64,000 nt of DNA from Pseudalgibacter ostreae (GCF_042427585.1 NZ_JBHMFC010000010.1:107567-171566); one strand, 5' to 3'. Positions 54,898 to 63,820 are shown, numbered from the stretch's first letter. The notes: a model not told the origin generated them from the sequence alone. Numbers and translations are program-made.

Positions 54898-55743
54898 TTA
54901 GTTATCTGCTTCTCTGATTTTTTTGATGAGACTTATTTTTAATAAATCTGCAAATCTAGCGTAATCCTCCTTACGGCCTCGAATTTCTAAAAAGCTTCGG
55001 TAGTAATTCCCTAGATCAATGTCAAATATTTTTTCGAAAGCGGTTGCCAAATCCTTAATATCTCCTTTTACTGCTCCAGATGCTATTAGTGCATATATAA
55101 GTTCAATTAAATCAATCTTATTTGAGGTCCAAGTGAGATTTAGACTTTCCAGTAATTTTTCGTTATTGGAAATCTTCCTTGTTGATTTTTTCAAGTCATT
55201 TAATTCGTTAGTGTAGTGGTTTAATAATAGGTCATATGCCAAAATCTTTGCAACGGCGTTATCGTGGCTCGTAGAGAATTCAGCATCTGTATAAAAATGG
55301 GAAGTGTCGGACAGTAAACCTATGTTATCATTACCGCGTAAAAAATAAAACTCATCTAGAAAGGTGGCATTCTGTCTGTAATATTTGATGAATTCGCTAT
55401 TGTAATAATAATATTCTTGTAGTTTTTTGATTTCATTATCCAAGTAAGTGCGTTTAGACTTATCGGTGCCTCTTGGTTTTTGTATTAAGTACTTATATAG
55501 TTTAGCATAAAATTTGAGATGTCCGTAGATAAATGGTTTTTGCTTTTTAAAAAATAATATTTCATTTTCTTTATTGATAAAATTTCTATTGCGTAGCACA
55601 ACCCTTAGTTGCTGTAAATATTTTCGAGATATTTTAATCCCTTTTTCAACACTTGAAAAATCATTTAGATTTTTCTCATTAACTTCATCAAGAGCTAACT
55701 TACATTCATCAAGTATATGTTGTATTTCATTTGTCACAAACAA
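54898..55743 (-). CDS. rteC: RteC-family regulator of ICE excision
   Basis: A 281-residue helical protein matching RteC: LNEIQHI-type N-terminus, FYAKLYKYLIQKPRG, and the C-terminal winged region IDLIELIYALIASGAVKG...FEKIFDIDLGNYYRSFLEI. In CTnDOT, RteC is needed for excision and is encoded with rteA/rteB, which are absent here. The start is a TTG (55743) or the GTG at 55737; no in-frame ATG is present nearby. Only 15 bp separate it from the NTF2-like gene, so it may be co-transcribed with cargo. Confidence 0.88.
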   Translation of the reverse strand: MFVTNEIQHILDECKLALDEVNEKNLNDFSSVEKGIKISRKYLQQLRVVLRNRNFINKENEILFFKKQKPFIYGHLKFYAKLYKYLIQKPRGTDKSKRTYLDNEIKKLQEYYYYNSEFIKYYRQNATFLDEFYFLRGNDNIGLLSDTSHFYTDAEFSTSHDNAVAKILAYDLLLNHYTNELNDLKKSTRKISNNEKLLESLNLTWTSNKIDLIELIYALIASGAVKGDIKDLATAFEKIFDIDLGNYYRSFLEIRGRKEDYARFADLLKISLIKKIREADN

Positions 55744-55758
55744 ACTACATTCTAATTT

Positions 55759-56154
55759 TTAAATTAAAGCTTCTGAAACAGCATAGCTATCTTCCAATAG
55801 AGTGTATTTAATAATCTTCTGGTCTTTTACTACCATATGTATAAAAAATATAGAATCTACTATTTTGTTTGTCTTCAACATCCTAGTAGAAAAGGCACCA
55901 GCAATTACTGCTTCGTCGTCCTCCATAAAAATTTTATTTATCCTCACAGATAAGGGTTCTGTAGCAGACCACAACATCTCGAATTTTTTTTTTATTTCAT
56001 CTTTTGAACTTCTCTTTCCCAACCAATCTACCTTCTCCACATTTCCGGGGATTTCCCATTCTATATTTTCAGAAAATAGGCTGATAAGATTATTTAAATC
56101 TCTTTTTCCTAAGTAGTCTAGGAATTCTTCTGTTATCTTTTTTACGGAATTCAT
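55759..56154 (-). CDS. NTF2/SnoaL-like protein
   Basis: A 131-residue protein of the SnoaL-like NTF2 fold: VKKITEEFLDYLGKRDLNNLISLFSENIEWEIP, then the pattern VDSIFFIHMVVKDQKI. The ATG at 56154 is chosen; the frame open to 56241 would add a segment overlapping the upstream membrane-protein gene. It is located 2 bp after that gene and 15 bp before rteC. Function unknown. Confidence 0.8.
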   Translation of the reverse strand: MNSVKKITEEFLDYLGKRDLNNLISLFSENIEWEIPGNVEKVDWLGKRSSKDEIKKKFEMLWSATEPLSVRINKIFMEDDEAVIAGAFSTRMLKTNKIVDSIFFIHMVVKDQKIIKYTLLEDSYAVSEALI

Positions 56155-56156
56155 AT

Positions 56157-56525
56157 TTATATCTGTTTTATGTATTTCTTCTGTAAATATGCCATTAAGC
56201 CAACCCATAAGGCTACACCAATAATTAAAAATGAGCCCCAATTACTTATTGAAGAATAAAGTATTGCCACACAAATTATACTTGCAACCACCCAAATACT
56301 GTCCATAAAAATAATCGCTCTCACCCAACTTATTTTAATAGGTTTACTAAGGGCTGAAACAAAAACAAAAGAGGAAAATAGTATTAAGAAAATACCAGTC
56401 GCTAAGAAAGGGGTTGTAACTTTTACTTTGAAAACATCAGTAAAAAATTGAGGTATAAATGTTAATAAAATACCTGTTGCGCCTGAACTGAGGGCGTTAA
56501 TGAGTAAAACGGTCTTTAATTTCAT
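56157..56525 (-). CDS. Small four-helix membrane protein
   Basis: A 122-residue protein with four hydrophobic helices (about residues 5-27, 40-60, 69-90 and 95-115) and short loops. No family was assigned. It is divergent from the AraC-type regulator, which may control it, and precedes the NTF2-like gene. Confidence 0.7.
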   Translation of the reverse strand: MKLKTVLLINALSSGATGILLTFIPQFFTDVFKVKVTTPFLATGIFLILFSSFVFVSALSKPIKISWVRAIIFMDSIWVVASIICVAILYSSISNWGSFLIIGVALWVGLMAYLQKKYIKQI

Positions 56526-56542
56526 ATTTAATTATTTTTTTA

Positions 56543-56550
56543 CAAAGTTA
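56543..56550 (-). promoter_or_regulatory. -7 box of the membrane-protein/NTF2/rteC unit
   Basis: On the minus strand TAACTTTG matches TAnnTTTG and lies 17 bp before the ATG at 56525. No clear TTG stands at -33, which fits activation by the divergent AraC-type protein. Confidence 0.4.
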
Positions 56551-56637
56551 AATCCTTCCTTTTTTTGAATTATTATCCTTATGCGACACTTAGCTGTCAT
56601 TTTGCGCCATAATAACAATTCTTTGTCAACTTATTTT

Positions 56638-56645
56638 TATCTTTG
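56638..56645 (+). promoter_or_regulatory. -7 box of the araC-type gene
   Basis: TATCTTTG lies only 4 bp before the ATG at 56650, so the transcript would be nearly leaderless. There is no good -33 TTG at standard spacing. Confidence 0.4.
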
Positions 56646-56649
56646 AACT

Positions 56650-57657
56650 ATGAATTACAAACGAATTTTTCTTCAAGCATTACTTTTATTTTGTGAGCAG
56701 CAAAATATTGACATTGAGAAGTTGGCGTCAATTTCTGGTTTTAAGGTACAGGACTTATTTTCTGCGAAAGACTTTTCTATAGATCATAATCAACTTGAAT
56801 TGTTGTGGAGAAATTTAATTCAAAATTCAAGAGACGAATTAATAGGTCTTCGTTTTGGCGCAACAATGCAAATAGCCGCTTTAGATGCAGTAGGCCAAAT
56901 AATACAAACAAGTAATACGGTAAAGGATGCACTTCTACAAGCAGCTTCCCTCATTCATCTTTTTACTGATATGTTTTCTATGCAGCTAATAGATAATGGC
57001 GAAACATTTAGTATTGTGCTAAAGAAAAATAAAAAGTTCAAGAACTATCCGAATACATTTAATCAGATGGGAGATTTTCTTATGGCTTTTACGCTTCACG
57101 AGTTAGATGGACTGCTTTTAAAGTCACTCCACCCTATTAAAGCAGAAATACCAACTTATAAAGCAGAACATCTTCCTATATATGATGAAATTTTGAATTG
57201 TCCTATTCAAAAAAAGGAAATCTATTTACTGGAATTTGATAATAAATATCTTAATACTAGAATCATAACGGCAAATTATGATCTTCAGAAGCTACTATTA
57301 AAGCACGTGGGAAGTAAAGAAAATAGTTATGAAGGAAAAAAGGAGTTTTCTGCTGCCATTTTCAATTTTTTAACGGCAAATTCCTATTTATTTTCAATAT
57401 CGGTAGAATTTGTGGCATCAAACTTTAATATGAGTGTCCGCACACTTCAAAGAAAATTGAAAGAAGAGGGGGTGTCTTATATTCAGATTGTTGAAGAAGT
57501 TAAGAAATCATTGGCAATACATTATATCCAAAACGGAAGCTCATCGGTAAAAGAAATTGCACATATTTTAGGATATGCCGAAACAAGTGGATTTGCAAAA
57601 GCTTTTAAAAAATGGACGGGGAAATCACCAATTACTTATAGAAAACAGAATATCTAA
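56650..57657 (+). CDS. AraC-family transcriptional regulator
   Basis: A 335-residue activator-type regulator. The N-terminal domain matches the arabinose-binding-like region of AraC proteins (PF12625), with LELLWRNLIQNSRDELIGLRFG. The C-terminal pair of HTH motifs is clear: VEFVASNFNMSVRTLQRKLK and VKEIAHILGYAETSGFAKAF. It is divergent from the membrane-protein gene and 115 bp upstream of the TetA-like pump; it may control both. Confidence 0.9.
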   Translation: MNYKRIFLQALLLFCEQQNIDIEKLASISGFKVQDLFSAKDFSIDHNQLELLWRNLIQNSRDELIGLRFGATMQIAALDAVGQIIQTSNTVKDALLQAASLIHLFTDMFSMQLIDNGETFSIVLKKNKKFKNYPNTFNQMGDFLMAFTLHELDGLLLKSLHPIKAEIPTYKAEHLPIYDEILNCPIQKKEIYLLEFDNKYLNTRIITANYDLQKLLLKHVGSKENSYEGKKEFSAAIFNFLTANSYLFSISVEFVASNFNMSVRTLQRKLKEEGVSYIQIVEEVKKSLAIHYIQNGSSSVKEIAHILGYAETSGFAKAFKKWTGKSPITYRKQNI

Positions 57658-57772
57658 ATTGATAAAAATAACGAACCAAAGTTTACTAATTATGAAAAAG
57701 AAGGGGATATTGTAAAACAGTTAATTATAGAATAATTCAAAAACAGTAAAAGAACAACAGTTCAATTTTTAA

Positions 57773-59005
57773 ATGGTACCATCGCAAAGAAAATCTATAT
57801 TATTTGTCTTAATTGTTACAGCTTTAGATACCACGGGGTTAGGGATTATCTATCCTGTTTTGCCACAACTCATAGAGGATTTAGTAAATACAGACATAAG
57901 TACAGCGGCAACTTATGGAGGTTGGTTAACTTTTGCATATGCGTTGATGCAGTTTATTTTTGCCCCTGTTTTAGGTAATTTGAGTGACAGGTATGGCCGA
58001 AGATCGGTTTTGCTAATATCACTTTTCGGTTTTACAATTGATTATATATTTCTTGCATTCGCACAAAACATAACCTGGCTTTTTATAGGTCGAATAATTG
58101 CTGGGATATCAGGAGCAAGTTATTCTGTTGCAGCGGCTTCTATTGCTGATATAAGTACTGACCAAGACAGAACCAAGAATTTTGGGTATATAAATGCGGC
58201 CTATAGTTCTGGTCTAATAATCGGACCGGTAATCGGTGGATTACTCGGGCAATTCGGGACGCATATCCCTTTTATTGCAGCAGCAATTTTAAGTTTCGGG
58301 AATTTTATTTTCGGTTATTTTTTGTTTCCAGACACTTTGGAGAATTCAAATAGAAGAAAGTTCGAGTTAAAGCGAGCAAACCCTTTTGGGGCATTTAAAC
58401 ATTTAAGTAAATTTCCAACTATTATTACTTTAATTGTGGCAATGTTCTTTGTAGCAGTTGCAGGGCATAGTATGCCAAGCGTTTGGGCATATTTTACGAT
58501 TGAAAAATTTAATTGGAGCGTAGAATTAATAGGATATTCGTTAGCGTTTTTAGGTTTACTTTCGATTATTGTTCAATCTTGGCTTGTAGGGATATTAGCC
58601 CAAAGGTTTGGAGATGATAAAATGACCATATTTGGTTTGCTCTTCTCAATCACAGGTTACTTACTCATAGCATTTTCAAATGTTGAATGGTTGTTATTCC
58701 CGGCAATGGTAATTAATGTTATTGGGAGTGTACAGCGAACCGGCTTTCAGAGTATTATATCTTCTCAAGTATCAAAAAGCGAACAAGGTGAATTGCAGGG
58801 AAGTTTAAGCAGTCTTTTAGGTTTATCAACGATTATCGCGCCACCCTTATTGACAATGGTTTTTACACATTTTACAAAAAATGAAAATTCAGATATTTAT
58901 TTTCCCGGAGCCCCATACTTGGTTGCGGTATTATTAACATTTGTAGGTCTCATTATTATGCTTATAAATTCTAAAAAACGAAAAAACAATGCTGGAGGTC
59001 TGTAG
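57773..59005 (+). CDS. TetA-like MFS drug efflux pump
   Basis: A 410-residue 12-helix transporter. The N-terminus LDTTGLGIIYPVLPQLIEDL and motif A GNLSDRYGRRSVLL match the TCR/Tet group of drug:H+ antiporters. Motif C-like GLIIGPVIGGLLGQFG is present. It could export tetracycline or other drugs, but the exact substrate cannot be assigned by eye. The location behind an AraC regulator and near rteC suggests a resistance cargo. Complete. Confidence 0.88.
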   Translation: MVPSQRKSILFVLIVTALDTTGLGIIYPVLPQLIEDLVNTDISTAATYGGWLTFAYALMQFIFAPVLGNLSDRYGRRSVLLISLFGFTIDYIFLAFAQNITWLFIGRIIAGISGASYSVAAASIADISTDQDRTKNFGYINAAYSSGLIIGPVIGGLLGQFGTHIPFIAAAILSFGNFIFGYFLFPDTLENSNRRKFELKRANPFGAFKHLSKFPTIITLIVAMFFVAVAGHSMPSVWAYFTIEKFNWSVELIGYSLAFLGLLSIIVQSWLVGILAQRFGDDKMTIFGLLFSITGYLLIAFSNVEWLLFPAMVINVIGSVQRTGFQSIISSQVSKSEQGELQGSLSSLLGLSTIIAPPLLTMVFTHFTKNENSDIYFPGAPYLVAVLLTFVGLIIMLINSKKRKNNAGGL

Positions 59006-59182
59006 ATAGTTACTTGATTAAATTGATTCAAAAGTGTCAAGCTGGGCACAGTTGAAGCCTCTTTTGGCATTCTAAAAGTTATCGACTGCGAATTGACTTA
59101 TATTAACATTTTAAATAACCATTAATAATTAGTTTAAATCTAAAGAAAACCATACATAGTTAACAACAAACCTCTAAAAACA

Positions 59183-59791
59183 ATGAAAAAAATATCTCAA
59201 TTAATAATCGGATTTTATGCAGGAATTGTCACAGTAGCATTTTTAATATTATTTTATTCCTTTAAAACTTTGGATCAGAAATTTGAAGAAATTACTGTAA
59301 AAAGGATAAATATCGTTGATGATAACGGGATAAATAGAATGGTTATTTCAAATCAAGAACGGATGGAACCTCCCATTTTATTAGGTAAAAAATACAAACG
59401 GGCTCTTAATCCAGCAGGTATTATTTTTTATAATGAAAAAGGAGACGAATGTGGCGGGATAGCAATTTCTAAAAATCCAGATACAGGGACATATGCGTTG
59501 GCCTTTGATTATGATAATGCAGATGCTATAGGGCTTTTAACCCAGCAAAATAATAATACAAATATGTATAAGTCGGGTATTGTAATTAATGATAAAGATC
59601 TTTCTGGTAAAATAGGAAGTAATACAAATAGAATTAATTTAATGACTACTAATGGAAATTCAAGTTTAGTAATTAATGGTCCAGATGAGAAACCAAGAAT
59701 AATTATCTCTGTAGATAGTATTGGAAATCCATTGTTCAAAATGCTAAATGGGGAAGGTGAAATTATTCAGGAAATTAATTCCTTCAAATAA
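59183..59791 (+). CDS. Membrane-anchored protein with repetitive beta pattern, hypothetical
   Basis: A 202-residue protein with one N-terminal helix (LIIGFYAGIVTVAFLILFYSF) and an extracytoplasmic domain of short strands (VDDNGINRMVISN, NEKGDECGGIAIS and a late DSIGNPLFKML). No known family is recognised. It lies 178 bp after the pump gene. Confidence 0.6.
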   Translation: MKKISQLIIGFYAGIVTVAFLILFYSFKTLDQKFEEITVKRINIVDDNGINRMVISNQERMEPPILLGKKYKRALNPAGIIFYNEKGDECGGIAISKNPDTGTYALAFDYDNADAIGLLTQQNNNTNMYKSGIVINDKDLSGKIGSNTNRINLMTTNGNSSLVINGPDEKPRIIISVDSIGNPLFKMLNGEGEIIQEINSFK

Positions 59792-60001
59792 AATTTATTA
59801 TAGATCAATGTACAAATTTTGTTCATATTTAAATGACACATTCACGGACAACCTATTTTGTTCGATTCTGCTATAAAAGATAGAAGCGGATTGATCTAAA
59901 CTGTGCTTTGGATGAATTAAAATTGAATTAGGACAACCAAGAAAGTAGTATGTGAAAACTGAAAAAGATGAACATTTAAACAAAAATTCAAGACAAAATA
60001 A

Positions 60002-60274
60002 TTTTCTGTTTTTGATTTAGATGATTGTTCTCAGTTGATTTGTACAAAAAACATTTTAAAAAATGATATGTTTTCTGAAAACTTGATCACCTGTCCGACT
60101 TTAATTGTGCGGGGTGATAAAGACTTTTTAGTAGAAAAAAGACATACGTTGGAATTATCAGAAAGAATCAATGACTCAAATTTGGCAAATATCCCTTTTT
60201 GCGGCCACTATGTGAATAAAGAATAACCCGAACTATTGATGAGTATGATAAATCAATTCTTGAATAACCCTTAA
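60002..60274 (+). pseudogene. Alpha/beta-hydrolase C-terminal remnant
   Basis: The frame reads LITCPTLIVRGDKDFLVEKR, then IPFCGHYVNKE, which is the end of an alpha/beta hydrolase (aspartate in GDKD, histidine in GHY). A stop at 60224-60226 interrupts it, after which PELLMSMINQFLNN continues in frame to 60274. The N-terminal part with the nucleophile is missing, and a stop precedes it at 59999. Clearly decayed. Confidence 0.7.
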
Positions 60275-60449
60275 GTACGATATTTAAAAAATAATCAATA
60301 ATAAAAAGCTTTAGATAAATTAATTTCCTCAAAGCAGCCTTTTTATTTTTAGGAGAGCACTCCTTCTGAACGGAGTAAAGCCCTTACAAGAAATAGGGAT
60401 GGAATCAAGCAGATAAAATGAAATTTTTACAACCGAAAACAGATGAGAT

Positions 60450-60803
60450 ATGCGAAGGATAGTTCCAAATATTTATTCAAATGATTTAGAAAAAAGTAAG
60501 CAGTTCTATACCGAATTTTTGAAAATGGACTTAGCGATGGATATGGGGTGGATACTCACTTTCGTATCAAAAGAAAACAAAACCGCACAAATATCGATTT
60601 TCAAAAATGAAAATAATAAGCCTTTAGATAATTCGGCTATATTTTTATCAATAGAACTTTCCGATATTGAGCAGTGGTATGAGGAAGCCAGAAATCGAGG
60701 AATAGAAATTGTTTATCCCATTACGAATGAAAGTTGGGGGGTTAGGCGTTTTTTTGTCAAAGATCCAAACGGGGTTACTATAAATTTATTAACCCACTTA
60801 TAA
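60450..60803 (+). CDS. VOC (glyoxalase/bleomycin-resistance) superfamily protein
   Basis: A 117-residue protein with the paired beta-alpha-beta modules: IVPNIYSNDLEKSKQFYTEF and the ending FFVKDPNGVTINLLTH (metal-type Glu replaced by Asn). Members include resistance proteins and dioxygenases; the substrate is unknown. It is flanked by decayed genes. Confidence 0.82.
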   Translation: MRRIVPNIYSNDLEKSKQFYTEFLKMDLAMDMGWILTFVSKENKTAQISIFKNENNKPLDNSAIFLSIELSDIEQWYEEARNRGIEIVYPITNESWGVRRFFVKDPNGVTINLLTHL

Positions 60804-60874
60804 AAATACCCATTTGAAACCAAAATTTCAATATTGACAAAATTGACAATTTGAAAAAGTCAGTTGATGTATAG

Positions 60875-61000
60875 TCGGACTTGGGTGGTCAATACAATAA
60901 ATTAAAAGAATTATCGGAAAGGGATTTACTTAAGAATCTTAAAATTATCAAAGGCAAGAATCGCTTAGCTATTATTGTAGGAGAGCATTGGAAAAAATAA
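60875..61000 (+). pseudogene. Tail of a decayed gene upstream of the SUMF1-domain gene
   Basis: A 41-codon frame preceded by a stop reads DLGGQYNKLKELSERDLLKN then IIKGKNRLAIIVGEHWKK and stops at 61000. It has protein-like composition but no start. It overlaps the next gene's start. Its origin is unknown. Confidence 0.3.
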
Positions 61001-61686
61001 ATAATGATATAAAATTAATTGACGAGTTGTTTGTTTCAATCCCGTCAGGTACTGTTGAAATGAGAGATGACCGGACCAAGGAAGTTTGGTTATCTGAAAT
61101 ATCCTCATTCGAATTATCGAAATATCCAGTAACCCAAGAATTATATGAAGCAATAACTAAAGAAAACCCCTCAACCTTCAGAGGAGAAAAATTACCGGTT
61201 GAAACTATCTCCTGGATTGAAGCAGTGAATTTTTGTAATCAACTATCTGAAATTCTAGGAAAAACCAAATGCTATTCGATTGATTTGGATACTGAAGAAA
61301 TAACGTTGAATTCAGTTGCAACTGGCTTTCGATTACCTACAGAAGCTGAATGGCAATATGCTTGTCAAGCAGGTAGTAAATATATTCGATACGGAGAATT
61401 GAATGATATTGCTTGGTTTAAAGATAATTCTAATAATCGACCCCAGGATGTTGGACAAAAGCAACCCAATGAATGGGGGCTTTATGATATGCTCGGAAAT
61501 GTTTGGGAATGGTGTACGGACATATATGACGAAAAAATTTATGGTTCCTATCGTGTTTTTCGAGGTGGAGGATGGTGTGACCAGGAAAGAAGTGTAATGG
61601 CAACAACCCGAAGAAGAAGTCATCCTTTTTCTTTTAAAATTGATGATTTAGGATTCAGAATAGCAAGAAGTAAACAAATAAAATAA
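60988..61686 (+). CDS. SUMF1/formylglycine-enzyme-domain protein
   Basis: A 232-residue protein of the FGE-sulfatase fold: SFELSKYPVTQELYEAI, FRLPTEAEWQYACQAG, YDMLGNVWEWCTD and a final DLGFRIAR. At the active-site region GGGWCDQERSVMATTRRR only the first of two catalytic cysteines is kept, so FGE activity is doubtful. The start is a TTG (60988), since no earlier ATG fits. It resembles GldK's fold but is soluble. Four bases separate it from the next gene. Confidence 0.8.
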   Translation: MEKINNDIKLIDELFVSIPSGTVEMRDDRTKEVWLSEISSFELSKYPVTQELYEAITKENPSTFRGEKLPVETISWIEAVNFCNQLSEILGKTKCYSIDLDTEEITLNSVATGFRLPTEAEWQYACQAGSKYIRYGELNDIAWFKDNSNNRPQDVGQKQPNEWGLYDMLGNVWEWCTDIYDEKIYGSYRVFRGGGWCDQERSVMATTRRRSHPFSFKIDDLGFRIARSKQIK

Positions 61687-61689
61687 TAA

Positions 61690-62223
61690 ATGCGAAAATT
61701 ATCACTATTTATTGCAACGAGTTTGGATGGCTACATTGCCAAGCCAAATGATGACCTTAATTTTTTAAACCTAGTTGAAAAAGAAGGTGAAGATTATGGG
61801 TATGCTAAATTTAACTCCACAATTGACACCCTTATTATTGGCAGAAAAACCTATGATTATGTACTAAAAGAAATCGGTCCCTCTCATTATGATAATGGGG
61901 AGAGAGACGTGTATGTAATCACAAGAACCGAAAGACCAGACGTTGGTAAAATAAAATTCTACACGGGAAATCTAACTGAATTGGTCTGGAAACTAAAAAA
62001 CGAAAACGGTAAAAATATCTATTGTGATGGTGGTGCAGAAATCATAACCGAACTCTTAAAAAATGACTTAATTGATGAGTTTATTATTTCAGTTGTTCCA
62101 ATATTATTAGGGAATGGGATACGATTATTTAAAGATGGAAGACCTGAGCAACTACTTGAGTTTGTGAGTGCAAAAACATATGATACGGGACTAGCGCAAT
62201 TGTATTACAAAAGGAAAAAATAA
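61690..62223 (+). CDS. Dihydrofolate-reductase/RibD-C family protein
   Basis: A 177-residue protein of the RibD C-terminal / DHFR-like family: LSLFIATSLDGYIAKPND, DTLIIGRKTYDYVL and YCDGGAEIITELLKNDLID, with the late GNGIRLF. NADPH binding is likely. The substrate is not determined; true trimethoprim-type resistance DHFRs differ. It starts 3 bp after the SUMF1 gene and is the last cargo gene before the integrase. Confidence 0.85.
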   Translation: MRKLSLFIATSLDGYIAKPNDDLNFLNLVEKEGEDYGYAKFNSTIDTLIIGRKTYDYVLKEIGPSHYDNGERDVYVITRTERPDVGKIKFYTGNLTELVWKLKNENGKNIYCDGGAEIITELLKNDLIDEFIISVVPILLGNGIRLFKDGRPEQLLEFVSAKTYDTGLAQLYYKRKK

Positions 62224-62272
62224 ATTATTCAGTAAGTTTTAAGGAAATTAATTCTCACTAAATGCTCTTGGT

Positions 62273-63607
62273 TCAAAAATTGATTACACTATCCAAAGCA
62301 TCATCTGCATCCTTATGTATAAAATTAGCTTGATAATTTAAAGTTGTTTTTAAATCACTATGACGGTATAATTTCTGAAGCATTAGTGGATGTATTTTAT
62401 CTCCAGCAATATTTCCAAAACTATGCCGGGCAATGTGGTTTGATAAATTCTTATCAATCTTACATTGAAGAGCTATACGCTTTAGATATTTATTGAAGAG
62501 TTTTGTGGCATTTCTCGTTTTTCTAAAAATATCTTCATCATCTTTAGAGTTGGCATCCTTTAAAAAAGGAAAGACATATCCGTTATTTTCTGCTTGGTTC
62601 TTTCTGTAATAATTTAATATGGTACTGGCTTTATCCGGAATTTTAAGGCTTAGGGGCTTTTCATTTTTATTCATAATATAGTAAAGCCTATTATCATTAA
62701 AATCTGACCATTTTAATTTTACAACATCAGAGATACGTATTCCAGCAAAGTAAAAAGCAATTAACCATACATTATGTGTATGCCAGATTGATGATTGGGG
62801 TTCAAATTCCAATGATTCTATTTTTTTAATTTCCTTAATCGTAAGACCGATTTTGTTGCCAGAACCAATCCGTATTTTTTCTTTTTCTCCTGCAAATGGA
62901 TAAAATTTAGGAGCAACAATCCCATCTTTTATGGCAATATTATAAAGAGTTCTTATAAAAATTAATTGATTTGTAATAGTACGTGTTTTCTGATTTAGAT
63001 AAACTGAACAAAAAGTTTTATATTTCTCTATAAACGCTTGATCTATATCCCGGAATTTTAAGGTTTTACTTTTCTTAAAATGATTAATGCCATCCATAAA
63101 AGAATATTGGCCTTTACGAGACTTGCTAACCCTGTCCTTTCTTCTTTGTTGTATATCTGCAATCACCTTCTTTTTGGGGGATGAGGATTTAAGCGTTAAA
63201 AACTCTTCAATGTTATATAATATAGATAGTTCAGATTTGGCTACTGAAAAAGTTCCGCGGTCATATTTACTTTTAACTCGTTCAGCAGCAACTGAAAAAA
63301 ATGATTTAGAGCCTCCAGGTCCTTTCAGTTTTTGTTTAGCTTGTTTGGGCGTGATGCTGTCATCTTTAGAATCAAAATATAGATCATTAGCTTCTGTTAA
63401 CTTCTTCATCAAGAAGTTATTTAGTTTTTTGTGATTAGGATGAGTCCTTTTAGCTTTTCCGGCAACTTTGTCCCAGTCTTTTTCAAAAACATATTGACCA
63501 AGCCATTTATAATTTGTCTTGTAGTTTTCACTAATTCTTATAGCCAAAGGAATAGTACCATCCTTTTTCATCATATTTTTACGCAATACAATTTTGATAC
63601 TTGCCAT
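62273..63607 (-). CDS. int: Tyrosine site-specific integrase of the ICE
   Basis: A 444-residue recombinase. Catalytic residues: Arg in AGIRISDVVKLKW, His-x-x-Arg in HIARHSFGNIAG, His in YRHSDLKTTLNY with the nucleophilic Tyr. An N-terminal SAM-like domain precedes (about residues 100-220). The ATG at 63607 (MASIKIVLRKN) is preferred over 63631. It is transcribed away from attR, 164 bp away. Confidence 0.95.
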   Translation of the reverse strand: MASIKIVLRKNMMKKDGTIPLAIRISENYKTNYKWLGQYVFEKDWDKVAGKAKRTHPNHKKLNNFLMKKLTEANDLYFDSKDDSITPKQAKQKLKGPGGSKSFFSVAAERVKSKYDRGTFSVAKSELSILYNIEEFLTLKSSSPKKKVIADIQQRRKDRVSKSRKGQYSFMDGINHFKKSKTLKFRDIDQAFIEKYKTFCSVYLNQKTRTITNQLIFIRTLYNIAIKDGIVAPKFYPFAGEKEKIRIGSGNKIGLTIKEIKKIESLEFEPQSSIWHTHNVWLIAFYFAGIRISDVVKLKWSDFNDNRLYYIMNKNEKPLSLKIPDKASTILNYYRKNQAENNGYVFPFLKDANSKDDEDIFRKTRNATKLFNKYLKRIALQCKIDKNLSNHIARHSFGNIAGDKIHPLMLQKLYRHSDLKTTLNYQANFIHKDADDALDSVINF

Positions 63608-63628
63608 AATAACCTTTTTAGAATAACA

Positions 63629-63636
63629 CAAAGATA
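63629..63636 (-). promoter_or_regulatory. -7 box of the integrase gene
   Basis: On the minus strand TATCTTTG lies 21 bp before the ATG. The -33 position has no TTG; instead it falls in the GTACAGAAT tandem (63645-63666), suggesting that a protein bound there controls int. Confidence 0.6.
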
Positions 63637-63644
63637 CTAAAAAC

Positions 63645-63666
63645 TAGTACAGAATAAGTACAGAAT
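63645..63666 (+). repeat. ICE right-end 22-bp repeat (two GTACAGAAT copies)
   Basis: Identical to 21183-21204 and in the same orientation, 105 bp inside attR and just upstream of the int -7 box. Candidate arm-type recombinase or excisionase site with a possible regulatory role. Confidence 0.7.
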
Positions 63667-63770
63667 AATTTGATTTTGGATGATTTTATTCTAATCTATA
63701 AAATATTAAATAGCTTTAAAGCAATTGATTATGAAGGGTTTTGTGTTGTTTTAATGATGCTAAGTCTCAA

Positions 63771-63816
63771 GCTCATAACCCGAAGGTCACAGGTTCGAGT
63801 CCTGTTCCCGCTACTA
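63771..63816 (+). repeat. attR direct repeat (displaced tRNA-fMet 3' portion)
   Basis: 46 bp matching 21090-21135 with two differences (63791 and 63803) that together swap one T-arm base pair (A:T for T:A). The sequence upstream does not restore a tRNA 5' half, so it is the displaced tail of the original gene. Confidence 0.9.
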
Positions 63817-63820
63817 ATAA

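Noticed and set aside
57692..57715. Tiny frame MKKKGIL before the TetA-like gene as an attenuator leader peptide
   Set aside because: Seven codons in AT-rich DNA, no paired hairpins recognised, and the known leader of that kind belongs to tetQ, not to efflux pumps.
59027..59125. Headless 32-codon frame reading GTVEASFGILKVIDCELTY
   Set aside because: No start, no recognised family and too short to separate from chance; may be another gene remnant.
60359..60376. Small hairpin ACTCC/GGAGT before the VOC gene as a terminator
   Set aside because: Five base pairs and no T-run; could be chance.
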